Notes under the pieces: model-generated
Database searches by the model: none
What the model was told of the DNA's origin: nothing
The model's input: only the letters and a program-made list of their open reading frames with translations
In this document: positions 1 through 9,192 of the stretch, piece by piece
How positions within the stretch are numbered: position 1 is the first letter of the stretch
How the letters are laid out: the number at the start of each line of letters is the position of its first letter
DNA from: Penaeus vannamei
Taxonomy: Eukaryota > Arthropoda > Malacostraca > Decapoda > Penaeidae
NCBI RefSeq assembly: GCF_042767895.1
Contig: NC_091572.1
Span: 24,267,164 to 24,285,615 of the forward strand
Length of the DNA: 18,452 nt
Reading direction: 5' to 3'
Translations under genes and position numbers: made by a program

Positions 1-20
1 GAGAGAGAGAGGAAGAAAGA

Positions 21-228
21 GGGAACATATATATGCGCGTGAACATTGGTCGACGTTGCTAAAACAGTTTGAGAGAGAATGTGTGAACGAAGGAGAATTT
101 ACGAGAAAAGGGGGAAAATGACATACACATAAGGAAAATTCCAGCTGATGTAACCTATCCTCGATTAAACTGATTTAATATAATTGTCATGTGAGAAAAC
201 GAAATTTGGAGTCTCCTGGTCAAATTTG

Positions 229-232
<4 letters not shown>
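21..232 (+). repeat. Left arm of a perfect 212-bp inverted repeat
   Basis: This arm is the exact reverse complement of 1621-1832. Every position pairs with its partner at 1853 minus the coordinate, with no mismatch or indel that I could find. It runs from the GGGAACATAT motif to the AATTTGAGCG next to the GA microsatellite. The arm has no coding potential that I recognise. The perfect match over 212 bp means the duplication is very recent, is maintained by gene conversion, or is an assembly foldback. Confidence 0.95.

Positions 233-320
<88 letters not shown>
233..320. repeat. (AG)44 microsatellite
   Basis: This is an uninterrupted AG dinucleotide tract on the inner edge of the left inverted-repeat arm. 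It pairs with the (CT)47 tract at 1527-1620. The two tracts differ by three repeat units although the flanking arms are identical, as expected if slippage is faster than point mutation. Confidence 0.97.
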
Positions 321-321
<1 letters not shown>

Positions 322-1219
322 CACGGCATAAATATAAAACAAATGGTGATATTATAGTATCCTATAAAGTGGAAGGAGCTTTCGAAACACGGAGCCCACT
401 CGGCATAAAGAAATAAAATAAAATCGAATAAGAGAACAACAACGCTTGGCACAGCTCTCTTTTGAAAGGCATTTTTTATGAAAATCTATAGAAATCATAT
501 TTGTTATACTTCAACCTCTCCGCAGCTGCTGCCAGGGCCACTAAACATACCACTCACATAAAATAAAAAGGGACAGATAGATAGATAATTCATACTGTAC
601 TAAATTCACCCACGTGCATATGTAAAACTAATAAAACAAGTTCCATAAAAATAAAAAAATGAGAGAGGTGAATCGATTTTTCCTTTGAATAAACGATAAA
701 TTTGACCTGTCCGCTTCAATTTTTTTTTTTTTTACAAACCCATAGCCCCGTATGATCAGCGAGTCAGTTGAACGGAGACCTCACAGCCAGTGCCACGGTT
801 CCTGCTCTGGCTCGACCCTCGCACGCATGTGTCAAAAAGTAAGTCATCGTCCGAGGAGGAGCCTGAGGAGGAGCCTGAAGAAGCATCCTCCGAGGATGAG
901 CCTCAGAAAGCATCGTACGAGGAGGGACCGTGGGCAAGGCACAAAAACAAGCGACTAAATGGTGATGATGCGATGATAAACCCAGCATTCTCTCGGAGTT
1001 ATCTTAATCTGTATAAATATTACGCTAGAAATGGCTAAAGTTAAGAAGTAGTAGTAATTTGCTTATTATTTTCATTTGAACTTTCCTATTGTTTTGTTCT
1101 CAATAATTTTGCTACCAAACGGATTTCCTTTCGACTTTTCTTATGAATGGCGATTTTAGGGAGAAAAAAATAGTAGGTAATAGGATAGAATTGAAAAAAA
1201 TGAAATATTCGTTATGTAT
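321..1219. other. Spacer of the inverted repeat, no recognised gene
   Basis: This stretch is mostly AT-rich. Around 772-1035 on the plus strand there is an open frame with an acidic, serine/glutamate/proline-rich run (EEEPEEEPEEASSEDE) and no recognised domain. A poly-T tract followed by CATAG near 719-745 could be a splice acceptor, and a consensus GTAAGT at 839-844 could be a donor, so a short exon at about 746-838 is possible. I cannot support it by homology. A short GATA repeat lies near 575-590. Confidence 0.4.
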
Positions 1220-1492
1220 TTTGCTAAATGCATCGAGAGCCGCCACTAGGGTTTCCAAAGACTCAGATAGAATGGCAACGTCATCAGCAAAGTCAAGATC
1301 TGTAACCTTGATATTGCCCGGCGTTGCCCCACATGTTACCTTCGCGACGAGAACCATTCATTCCAGGACAAGGAAAAATGTCTTTATCACGTCGCCTATA
1401 ATCAAACTTTCAACATCATCCTCATAATATGTCTTCTCAATAATACTGTACGAAGGTTCGCTAAGTATACGCACAAACACTTTTAAAGATTA
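1220..1492 (-). pseudogene. Decayed non-LTR retrotransposon (LINE) reverse-transcriptase fragment
   Basis: Read on the minus strand, this frame contains the reverse-transcriptase palm signature LDFADDVAIL, with the F/Y-A-D-D catalytic box at 1280-1291, preceded by GNIKVTD and followed by SESLETLVAALDAF. That arrangement is typical of LINE reverse transcriptases of arthropods. The frame is open upstream to about 1492 except for a TGA at 1358-1360, where I expect tryptophan (LE-W-M) from the family. The similarity stops abruptly after the DAFS motif near 1225, and the usual fingers and thumb regions are missing. It is a short dead fragment. Its orientation and position put it inside the spacer of the perfect inverted repeat. 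The exact clade (RTE, Jockey or other) cannot be decided from so little sequence. Confidence 0.8.
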
Positions 1493-1524
1493 TCATTATT
1501 TCATTTCTCGCCTCCAGTCCAAGC

Positions 1525-2571
<1,047 letters not shown>

Positions 2572-2831
2572 AAAATGTAGGCCTGTCAACCTACAATTTG
2601 TGTTGGTTTGTTTTTTCGGGTGTTTTTCGTTTCTCTTTATTTTGAGGTTTGAATTTGCATGTAGTCCGGTATGTTTACTCTCGTTGCATGCAACCAACGT
2701 CCCCCATCCTTCCCACGATGCCCCCCCTTCGCCCTCCCCCCTCCTCCCCCTTCCTATCGTTTAACCGCTATTCTCCCCTTCGGTTCGCCTACCCTCCCCG
2801 CCTCCCCCCCTTCGATTCGCCTACCCTCCCC
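2572..2831 (+). repeat. C-rich repeat unit, copy 1
   Basis: This unit starts with AAAATGTAGGCCTGTCAACC, which holds a small TGTAGG/CCTACA palindrome. It then passes through a T-rich stretch, a CATG(C/T)AGTCCGG motif and a long C-rich part with CCCACGATGCCCCCCC, TTTAACCG and TTCG(G/A)TTCGCCTACCC. Copies 2 and 3 at 3003-3208 and 3467-3716 share these landmarks in the same order and orientation. Overlapping open frames here are proline-rich artefacts of the C-rich composition. Confidence 0.75.
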
Positions 2832-3002
2832 CCTCCTTCCCTTATGTTAGTCCGAATTCGTTTTCCTTCCGTTGTGCATTACTTGTTGTTTTTTTCATTT
2901 TGATGCCGTGTCTTTGGTTATAGTTTCTCGATTTCTCGTGTTGTTTCATTCTTGTTCCATCTGTTTCGTCACGGCCACATGTTTTTTATTTGTTTGCCTC
3001 GT

Positions 3003-3208
3003 TTTTTTTTTTTGTTGTTGTTGTTTCTCTCTGTTCTTCCCTTTTCCTCTTTCTTTATCTTTAGGTTTGTATTACATGCAGTCCGGTTTGTTTATTTCCG
3101 TTGCGTGCCACCTACGTCCCCCCCCTTCCTCCTCCCTCCCACGATGCCCCCCCCCTCCTCCCCCTACTTTAACCGTCCTTCTCCTCCTCCCTTCGATTCG
3201 CTTACCCT
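3003..3208 (+). repeat. C-rich repeat unit, copy 2
   Basis: Copy 2 keeps the TTTCTTTAT, CATGCAGTCCGG, CCCACGATGCC, TTTAACCG and TTCGATTCGCTTACCC landmarks. It lacks the TGTAGG/CCTACA start seen in copies 1 and 3. It is the most diverged and shortest of the three. Confidence 0.7.
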
Positions 3209-3268
3209 AATGCTGTTTGCACATTATAGGTCAATTTTTCTTTTGAATCTGTGATCATATTTGAGACG

Positions 3269-3363
3269 TTAGGTTAGGTTAGGTTTGGTTTGGTTTGGTT
3301 TGGTTTGGTTAGGTTAGGTTAGGCTAGGCTAGGCTAGGCTAGGCTAGGTTTGGTTAGGTTAGG
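3269..3363 (+). repeat. Interstitial telomere-like array (TTAGG and variants)
   Basis: Nineteen perfect pentamer units fill 95 bp: 3 TTAGG, 5 TTTGG, 3 TTAGG, 5 CTAGG, 1 TTTGG, 2 TTAGG. TTAGG is the canonical telomere repeat of insects and crustaceans. The variants are in homogeneous blocks instead of being scattered, so each variant appears to have been amplified locally by slippage. The array lies between copies 2 and 3 of the C-rich repeat. Confidence 0.93.
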
Positions 3364-3466
3364 ATCTATCGATTTTGCTTCGCCTTTTGTCTTTTTGTTT
3401 ATTTCTTCTTTTCTCCTTTTCTTCTATTCACTTCTTCCTTTCTCTCTTTTTTATTTACTTATACAT

Positions 3467-3716
3467 AAAATGTAGTCCTGTGTCAACCTACAATTTGTTT
3501 GTTTGTTTTTCTCGCGTGTTTTTTGTTCCTCCCTTTTCCTCTTTCTTTATTTTGAGATTATTTACATGCATCCTTCCCACGATGCCCCCCCCCCTCGCCC
3601 TCCCCCCTCCTCCCCCTTCCTATTGTTTAACCGCTCTTCTCTCCTTCGGTTCGCCTACCCTCCCCCCCTTCGATTCGCCTACCCTCCCCCCCTCCTCCCC
3701 TTCGACTCGCCTACCC
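3467..3716 (+). repeat. C-rich repeat unit, copy 3
   Basis: Copy 3 opens with AAAATGTAGTCCTGTGTCAACC and carries the same ordered landmarks as copy 1, including CCCACGATGCCCCCCC and TTCGGTTCGCCTACCCTCC. Its CCCCTTCG(A)-TTCGCCTACCC part is itself duplicated. It ends roughly 125 bp before the start of the KH-domain frame. Confidence 0.75.
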
Positions 3717-4258
3717 CGCTTTTTCGTGTTTATGGGATGATTATGATGATTTCTGATACAATTCTGCTAATTATGATGATTTTCATGATTAACTTCGTTA
3801 CTAGAAGGGATGTGCATGCTAGTCTTGAGAAATAAAATTTAATGAACACAAAAGTGTTTTTTATGTCGGTTATGACCATATGTGTTGCCATATATTATTT
3901 AATGAATTAAAATAAACACCAGTACGAACTGACACGCACACGGCAAGAGGCTAAAATACAAGATCTATTGGCGAGGGCTTCCGTGTTATCTTTCCACAAA
4001 CCCCCGCAGATAAACTGCCTCGTGCAAGACTCCCCCTGGTTTATTCCCGATTATATTGGGAAATACTAACTGATTTGCAATCGAGAAATAATTCGGCATT
4101 TGTAGGCATGGTACATTGATAGCTTGAAATTGGAGTAAAAAATATTTGTTATAACGCCATTTGGCATTATAGTACTTTTATTTTGTCTAGCCTTTATCAT
4201 TAAAAAATGTAATAAACGGAATCAGCAAGGCGGATCCAGCAGCGAGGGGGATCCACTG

Positions 4259-4870
4259 ATGGTCGACGGAGAATCTTCGCCATCGGCAGAAGAAGCATCT
4301 TCGCCATCGGCAGAAGAAGCATCTTCGCCATCGGCAGAAGAAGCATCTTCGCCATCGGCAGAAGAAGCATCTTCGCCATCGGCAGAAGAAGCATCTTCGC
4401 CATCGGCAGAAGAAGCATCTTCGCCATCGGCAGAAGAAGCATCTTCGCCATCGGCAGAAGAAGAGTCTTCGCCATCGGCAGAAGAAGCATCTTCGCCATC
4501 GGCAGAAGAAGCATCTTCGCCATCGGCAGAAGAAGAGTCTTCGCCAACGGCAGAAGCACCATCAGCATCCCTGTCCTCACCCCCCCTCCCGCCTGCTTCC
4601 ACCCCCCTCCAACACCAAAAAGAATCCCTTCAGCTGGCCGACGAACACGTGCCCAGCTGCGATGGGGATCCGACGGCCGACGACGAGCAGCAGGAGGGGA
4701 CCAGCGAGGGCATCACCGAACTGTGCCATTTGGTCCCCTACCTCGAAGAATCGATCGCCCTAGTGCTTGGAAAGGGTGGTCGGCGCCTCACAGATATTTG
4801 CCGCAAGCACTCCGTTGAGGTGAAGATCGACACGTTTTCGAAGTGCTTCTGGGTGGTGGGTGAAGCATAA
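4259..4870 (+). CDS. Longest standard-code ORF within the KH-domain frame
   Basis: This is the part of the 3842-5398 frame that standard translation would report: 203 residues from an internal ATG, ending at TAA 4868. It holds the acidic repeat and the first two-thirds of the first KH domain (ALVLGKGGRRLTDICRKH, then VEVKID and FWVVGEA), and stops inside that domain. The frame is open upstream to 4139 without a Met. A pyrimidine-rich TTTATTTTGTCTAG ending at 4190 could be a splice acceptor, and a GTGAAG at 4860 could be a donor, so a single-exon reading of 4191-4859 is the main conventional alternative. Against that, the KH similarity carries on past the stop in the same frame. Confidence 0.45.
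   Translation: MVDGESSPSAEEASSPSAEEASSPSAEEASSPSAEEASSPSAEEASSPSAEEASSPSAEEASSPSAEEESSPSAEEASSPSAEEASSPSAEEESSPTAEAPSASLSSPPLPPASTPLQHQKESLQLADEHVPSCDGDPTADDEQQEGTSEGITELCHLVPYLEESIALVLGKGGRRLTDICRKHSVEVKIDTFSKCFWVVGEA
4274..4561 (+). repeat. 24-bp coding minisatellite, 12 copies
   Basis: The unit is 24 bp and encodes SSPSAEEA. Copies 8 and 11 end in E instead of A, and copy 12 is degenerate (SSPTAEAP). Because the period is a multiple of three the array is open in several frames on both strands, so the minus-strand ORFs rich in LLLPMAKM or SSADGEDA are artefacts. Serine-proline-acidic repeats of this kind are usually disordered linkers. Here it joins the membrane segment to the KH domains. 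Confidence 0.95.
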
Positions 4871-5440
4871 CACATTGAGGGATTCAGGGCAGAAGTTTAA
4901 CGGATTTAACGAAAGGCCGCAGAGGGGAAGCGAATCACAAGACCTCTGGATATCGCAACAAACCAACGGCGCATTGTCGGATTTACCGACTATCAGTTCG
5001 GAGCTTTCTGTCTTCACTACGGGGTGTATGTTAGTGTCGGGCCATAAGGATTTTCAGTCACAGGGAAAGAGATAGACATTGAAACCTTTGTATGTGCCCT
5101 AGACGCTGTTCAATAAAGAATAATTCTGTAAAATGCCGCCGCAGGGAAAAAGAAGAACCACACCGGGGTCCCTCGCGCAGTCTACCGTGAGAAGGCAAAG
5201 GAGGATGCCCCCGCTGGATAGGGCAGCCATCCTCCGACATTCGAGCTGGATCCCCTTCAGTTCCCACCGATATAATCCGCCGCCGAGCAGGACAAACTGT
5301 GGAAAAACATAAAACAAAATAAGGAAAATAATAGAGCGGCACAGGACAGCCTGCCGCAGAAACCTAAAAAAAAGAGAAAATGGCAGCAGCTTCAATGATA
5401 ACTGTGATAATATGAAAATATAATGTCATATAATTATTAT

Positions 5441-5454
5441 AATAAATGAATAAA
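5441..5454 (+). promoter_or_regulatory. Tandem AATAAA polyadenylation signals
   Basis: Two AATAAA hexamers (5441-5446 and 5449-5454) start 43 bp after the TGA at 5396-5398 that closes the KH-domain frame. The position suits the 3' end of that gene. The surrounding DNA is AT-rich, so chance occurrence cannot be excluded. Another AATAAA at 5112-5117 lies inside the frame. Confidence 0.45.
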
Positions 5455-5508
5455 TGATAATGTAATGAATGATAAAAATAATTTATCGTTACATCATTGA
5501 GAACAATG

Positions 5509-5529
<21 letters not shown>

Positions 5530-5577
<48 letters not shown>
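5530..5577. repeat. (TA)n microsatellite
   Basis: About 24 TA units follow several TATG-interrupted units. The poly-Ile/Tyr open frames across it are artefacts. Confidence 0.95.
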
Positions 5578-5581
<4 letters not shown>

Positions 5582-7105
5582 AAACAGGGAGAGAAAAAAA
5601 TGTATAAATTACATATATCATAATTCATACACACACCCGTTGTTGCCGGGGGGGGGAGGAGACGGAGATTGAGACCAAGGACAATCCGGATAACAGCCCT
5701 GAAAGGAGCTTGATACGTATTCTCAAGACTACCACATGGTTCCTGCAGTGGTGCCAAACTTCCAGTGAGTTCAATTTCCATCATTGCTACTGTTAGTCAT
5801 CCTATTATTATTATTATCCTGTTGCTGTTATCATTATCACTGTTTTTATCATTATTGTCATTATTACTTATATCATTATTAGCATTATCACTGGTTATCA
5901 TTAGAATTTTTCTTCTTAGCATTCCATTATGAGTGTTAGAAATACTATTGAAATTCATTGATATTATCATACTATACTGTATCATCATCAGCATTTTCAT
6001 TGTCTCATCGAAAAGCGTTTAACGTTGTTCTAATTATTCTAGTTATCTTTGTCATTAAGTATCATCACTCTCATCACCACTATTATAATTATAATTAGCC
6101 CAGAACTCACATTAACACATATTTGTTAAGGCAGTTACTGCCCTCCTCATTATCATCCTAATTATTATCATTGTTATTGTGTTTTTGTTGCTGTCAATAT
6201 TACTGTTATTGTTATTGTTCCCTTCCTTATTATGACGATTATGATTATAATCATCAGTATTACAGGAAGAATGTCAGGGAAGTTTGTGAGTAAAGTCAAC
6301 AGTATTGAAACACCACTGAAAAGTTCGCTGGAAAGTCAACGGATTAGGTGGATGGAGGTGTTTGAATATTTGAAGAATTTGAACTCTGCGTATGTCGAGG
6401 TTGTAGTGAAAGCCGGACGGGTTGAGGCACGTGTGGAATGAGTCAACACACTGGAAAGTCAAGAGATGTATATAAGGTATTCATTTGGAAAATACACGTA
6501 GTCAGGAGGAAATAAGAGAGGCTGTATTAGAATTTATATTCCCCTCAAATACTTAGGGGAAGTTTTAGTATATACAAGAGAGAAATACTTAGAAAATATG
6601 AAAGTATAGAGACCAAATGAGGGAGAACGGACGTTATGGGACATGTGTATAAACAAAATTTACAAATGTAGGATAATGATTCTCATAAATAATGATCCAG
6701 ATAGTCTGAAGGATTTCCGGAATGTGACCGATCTAAAGTTACTAAAATGCGTGTATAACATCGGATTACTTGACAACAGAAAATTAAAGTTTCACCTTTC
6801 ATTATGTAGCGATCATCATTCCCTATCATCATAAATCACAAATGCGAGCATTGTCCAGCTGAAATTTATACCAAATGAATCAATAATCAAAATTGAGTCA
6901 GTATCTATTGTGACGAAAAAAAATTAACAATTAACACTGTATTCCCCCAAGATAAGATATCGAACTGCGGCTTGTATCATGTAATCCAAATGAATGTCTT
7001 GTCGGGAGATTAGTTGTATAATCTGTGTCGTTTCTATATATACAGTTTCTATAGCTGAGTCAATCAACAATGTGTACACTGTTACCACCACAAAAATTCT
7101 CACAG
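5578..7105. other. AT-rich region with no recognised gene
   Basis: From 5790 to 6245 the DNA is a degenerate ATT/ATC-rich simple sequence, interrupted by unique stretches. Open frames at 6232-6441 and 6643-6834 have no recognisable domain or start context. A G-run (5649-5657) lies in a small GC-richer patch near 5640-5760. I see no RNA gene or mobile-element protein here. Confidence 0.5.
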
Positions 7106-7109
7106 GTAA

Positions 7110-7730
7110 TTAACTCGTTATCGCGTAGTTCCTCAGAGTGTTCTTGGTGGTAGTTCATTAGCATACGAAGCCGGCGAGCTGGAACAAAACGCACAAAGTG
7201 ATTTTCAGTCCTTTCCGCAAGCAAGCGACCTTCTCAAGGACGAAACCTTGCCAGCCTCCACTTCAAACTTCCCTCAGTCATGTGCATCTTCTAATGTTCT
7301 ATTTTTTCTCCTTGTTACTCCGCAGCAACACCACTCTGCTGAGCACGCAAGACCTCGTCAAACTGTGCGTCAGCATTCCTGCCGAGGCGTCCCCAAGGTC
7401 GAATCCCCGGCGCTGCCAACCTAGCTGAAGAACTCCGACAGGTGAATCACGCTCCGCTGCCGCCAACGCTGAGAGAAGTTCCGAACGACCCCAGCCGGGC
7501 CTCTGATCAGCAAGGGCGTTGGCCACCCAAAACACCTCTCCCCCGAGCCGACTTCCCCGCCATGCAGTTTCTTCCACGCAGCCACGGCCACGCAGGCGAC
7601 GCTAACCAGTGGCGCCATGACCTTGCTCACCGCGCGGCGCCCTAATTCGCCTCGTCAGCCGTGCAGCGAAGGTCTGCTCGCTGCCTCACCTGTGCGTGTC
7701 CTCAGCCTCTCCTCGCCTCCAGTGTCAAAG
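7110..7730. other. GC-rich island, possible exons, strand unknown
   Basis: This block is clearly GC-richer than both flanks. On the plus strand a 105-codon frame without a start (7110-7421) is protein-like over AYEAGELEQNAQSDFQSF and ends at TAG 7422. Inside it a very good splice-acceptor sequence (TTTTTTCTCCTTGTTACTCCGCAG) ends at 7325, and an AG|GTGAAT donor-like site lies at 7439-7444. On the minus strand a 7630-7421 frame contains an internal Met followed by a signal-like MAPLVSVACVAVAAW. The two strands compete and neither matches a family I know, so I record the island and do not call a gene. Confidence 0.35.
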
Positions 7731-8563
7731 TTTGTCAGATTTGAAAATGGCGATTAATATTCAACTTTTCTTTAAATATTTCTCATATTATATTAGATAT
7801 TCAATCTTGCTTCATTTCTTTGTGCATTAAATATATTTCTTTCGTGCATGTTGTGTTTAATTGTCAGTTATAGGTATTCATTTGCAGTTTGCGAGTTGCC
7901 TAATCAGATTCCGATTGCCACCTAAAGACCACCCAATTCCAGCGCCGCCTGACGATGGACGCTCCTCCCTCAGCGCCGCTCGCTCTCGCTTTCTCTGCCG
8001 CTGCCTGAAGGTGGTTCCCTTCAGCGCCGCACGTTTACTGTCGTTCTGAGCGCCGAGAATGTAGCGCTCTTGGCTTCCGTTAGCACTCATATAAGTAACA
8101 GATCTCGATACGGATATCAGATACTGCTCAATATAACATTTGTGTCATGTTGCTTACGTCTTTTGATGTTATGTTTCTTCTTATGTACTTTTCTCCGGTT
8201 TTCATCTACACTATTTTAAAAGTCTGATTATGATGGGGTCCATCATCTTAAAACGCAATGAAACCCATCTAAATCTGAATATTAATTACTGAAATACGCA
8301 TGCTAATATTACTCAATGTATCTAATATCATATTCTACGTGAATTACACAATCCATATCTGTAACACACGTAGCTTTACACACAAATAAGCATATGCTAA
8401 CACGTGATTCACACCCGTTCATGGGCCGCTGTACAGTATGTCAGGCAGACGTCTTACCAAGGAGCATCACCTCGCCCTGAAGACAGCCGCACTCCATCAC
8501 TGCTCTTCAACAAGGTAGTCAAGACATTTTGGTTGTCTATTTGATGTTCTGAGCTCGCCATCT

Positions 8564-8566
<3 letters not shown>
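7731..8566. other. Mostly AT-rich region with a small GC-rich island, no recognised gene
   Basis: A second GC-rich patch at about 7910-8080 contains three AGCGCCGC-type motifs (near 7941, 7972 and 8021). An overlapping minus-strand frame (8090-7878) is rich in Arg and Glu, without a known domain. Between 8410 and 8515 there is an exon-like stretch ending CAAG|GTAGTC at about 8510-8518. It has no recognised product. The remainder is AT-rich and featureless. Confidence 0.35.

Positions 8567-8647
<81 letters not shown>
8567..8647. repeat. (GT)n microsatellite, about 40 units
   Basis: A pure GT tract is followed by a few imperfect GTGTGC/GTGTGT units to about 8664. Confidence 0.97.
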
Positions 8648-8649
<2 letters not shown>

Positions 8650-8970
8650 CGTGTGCGTGTGTGTACATAAACATGCGGGTGATTGTGTTTATGCGTGTTG
8701 ATTTGCTTGCATGTGTCTGCGTTTGTAAGACACCAATACAGTACGAAAATGAAGGATAATAAAACGCACTTAATAGATAACCTGATTTAATTCCGAGCGA
8801 TTTCCAAAGAATTTCTTCAACTTCTCAGCATTGGCTTTTCACTGATCGTCCATTTTTGCATCACGGCGAAATCTGATTGTTGCTCCTACATTATAACTGT
8901 TGAAGAAATGGGTAAACTGTACAACATCAGTTGAGTTATGGATGTGATGGGATTAGGCAGATGTCCAGTG
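8648..8970. other. Region with nothing recognised
   Basis: This is unique-looking, AT-rich sequence. No open frame of useful length, RNA gene or repeat was found. Confidence 0.5.
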
Positions 8971-9192
8971 AAGGTGGAGGTGGTGAAGAAGAAGAAGTAG
9001 AAGAAGGAGAAGGAGAAGGAGGAGGAGGAAGAAGAAGAAAGAAAAAGAAGAAGAAAAAGAAAAAGAAAAAGACGAAGAAGAAGAGAAGGATGATGATGAT
9101 GATGAAGAGGAGGAGTAGAAGGATGATGATGAGGATGGCGTTGGCGATGGTGATGGTGACGGTGATGGTTATGGTGATGGTGGTGATGACAA
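8971..9192 (+). repeat. Polypurine tract grading into GAT/GGTGAT simple sequence
   Basis: Positions 8999-9072 are 74 consecutive purines made of GAA, GGA and GAAAAA units. After one C the purine run resumes to 9090. It then passes into GAT and GGTGAT units to about 9190. Poly-Lys/Glu or poly-Phe/Leu frames over it are compositional artefacts. Confidence 0.93.

Larger units (their letters stand above)
3842..5398 (+). pseudogene. Tandem KH-domain, membrane-anchored protein frame interrupted by twelve TAA/TAG codons
   Basis: From ATG 3842 to TGA 5396 one frame of 518 codons is protein-like throughout. It has no visible frameshift and no TGA, but has TAA at 3908, 4067, 4136, 4868, 4898, 4907, 5045, 5114, 5129 and 5273 and TAG at 4103 and 5219. 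Counting every codon, residues 5-20 are hydrophobic, residues 102-120 form a strong membrane segment (ITPFGIIVLLFCLAFII) followed by KKCNKR, and residues 145-240 are a 12-copy acidic repeat. A KH domain follows with GKGG at residues 310-313, then a second KH-like unit without GxxG at about residues 369-428. The C-terminus has a basic KPKKKRK at 507-513. KH domains bind single-stranded RNA. The KH fold continues across the stops (VVGEA-stop-HIEGFRAEV). Under the standard code it is a pseudogene; with UAR read as Gln it is one intact gene. The same frame is open further upstream through another TAA at 3833, so the start is uncertain. I recognise no orthologue. Confidence 0.7.

Noticed and set aside
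165..452. Minus-strand frame with a Leu-Ser dipeptide run
   Set aside because: The run is the GA/CT microsatellite in translation, and the flanks are the inverted-repeat arm with no coding signal.
2649..3740. Proline- and leucine-rich frames in the C-rich region
   Set aside because: They follow from the pyrimidine-rich repeat units, and the three copies do not preserve a common frame.
4200..4602. Two minus-strand 126-residue frames over the 24-bp array
   Set aside because: They are shadows of the in-frame minisatellite. The plus strand carries the KH similarity.
4860..5075. Plus-strand frame starting MKHNTLRDSG
   Set aside because: It is an alternative register of the KH frame. The KH similarity continues in the original register.
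5133..5312. Plus-strand 59-residue ORF starting MPPQGKRR
   Set aside because: It overlaps the KH-protein frame in another register, lacks a domain, and the overlapped frame is more protein-like.
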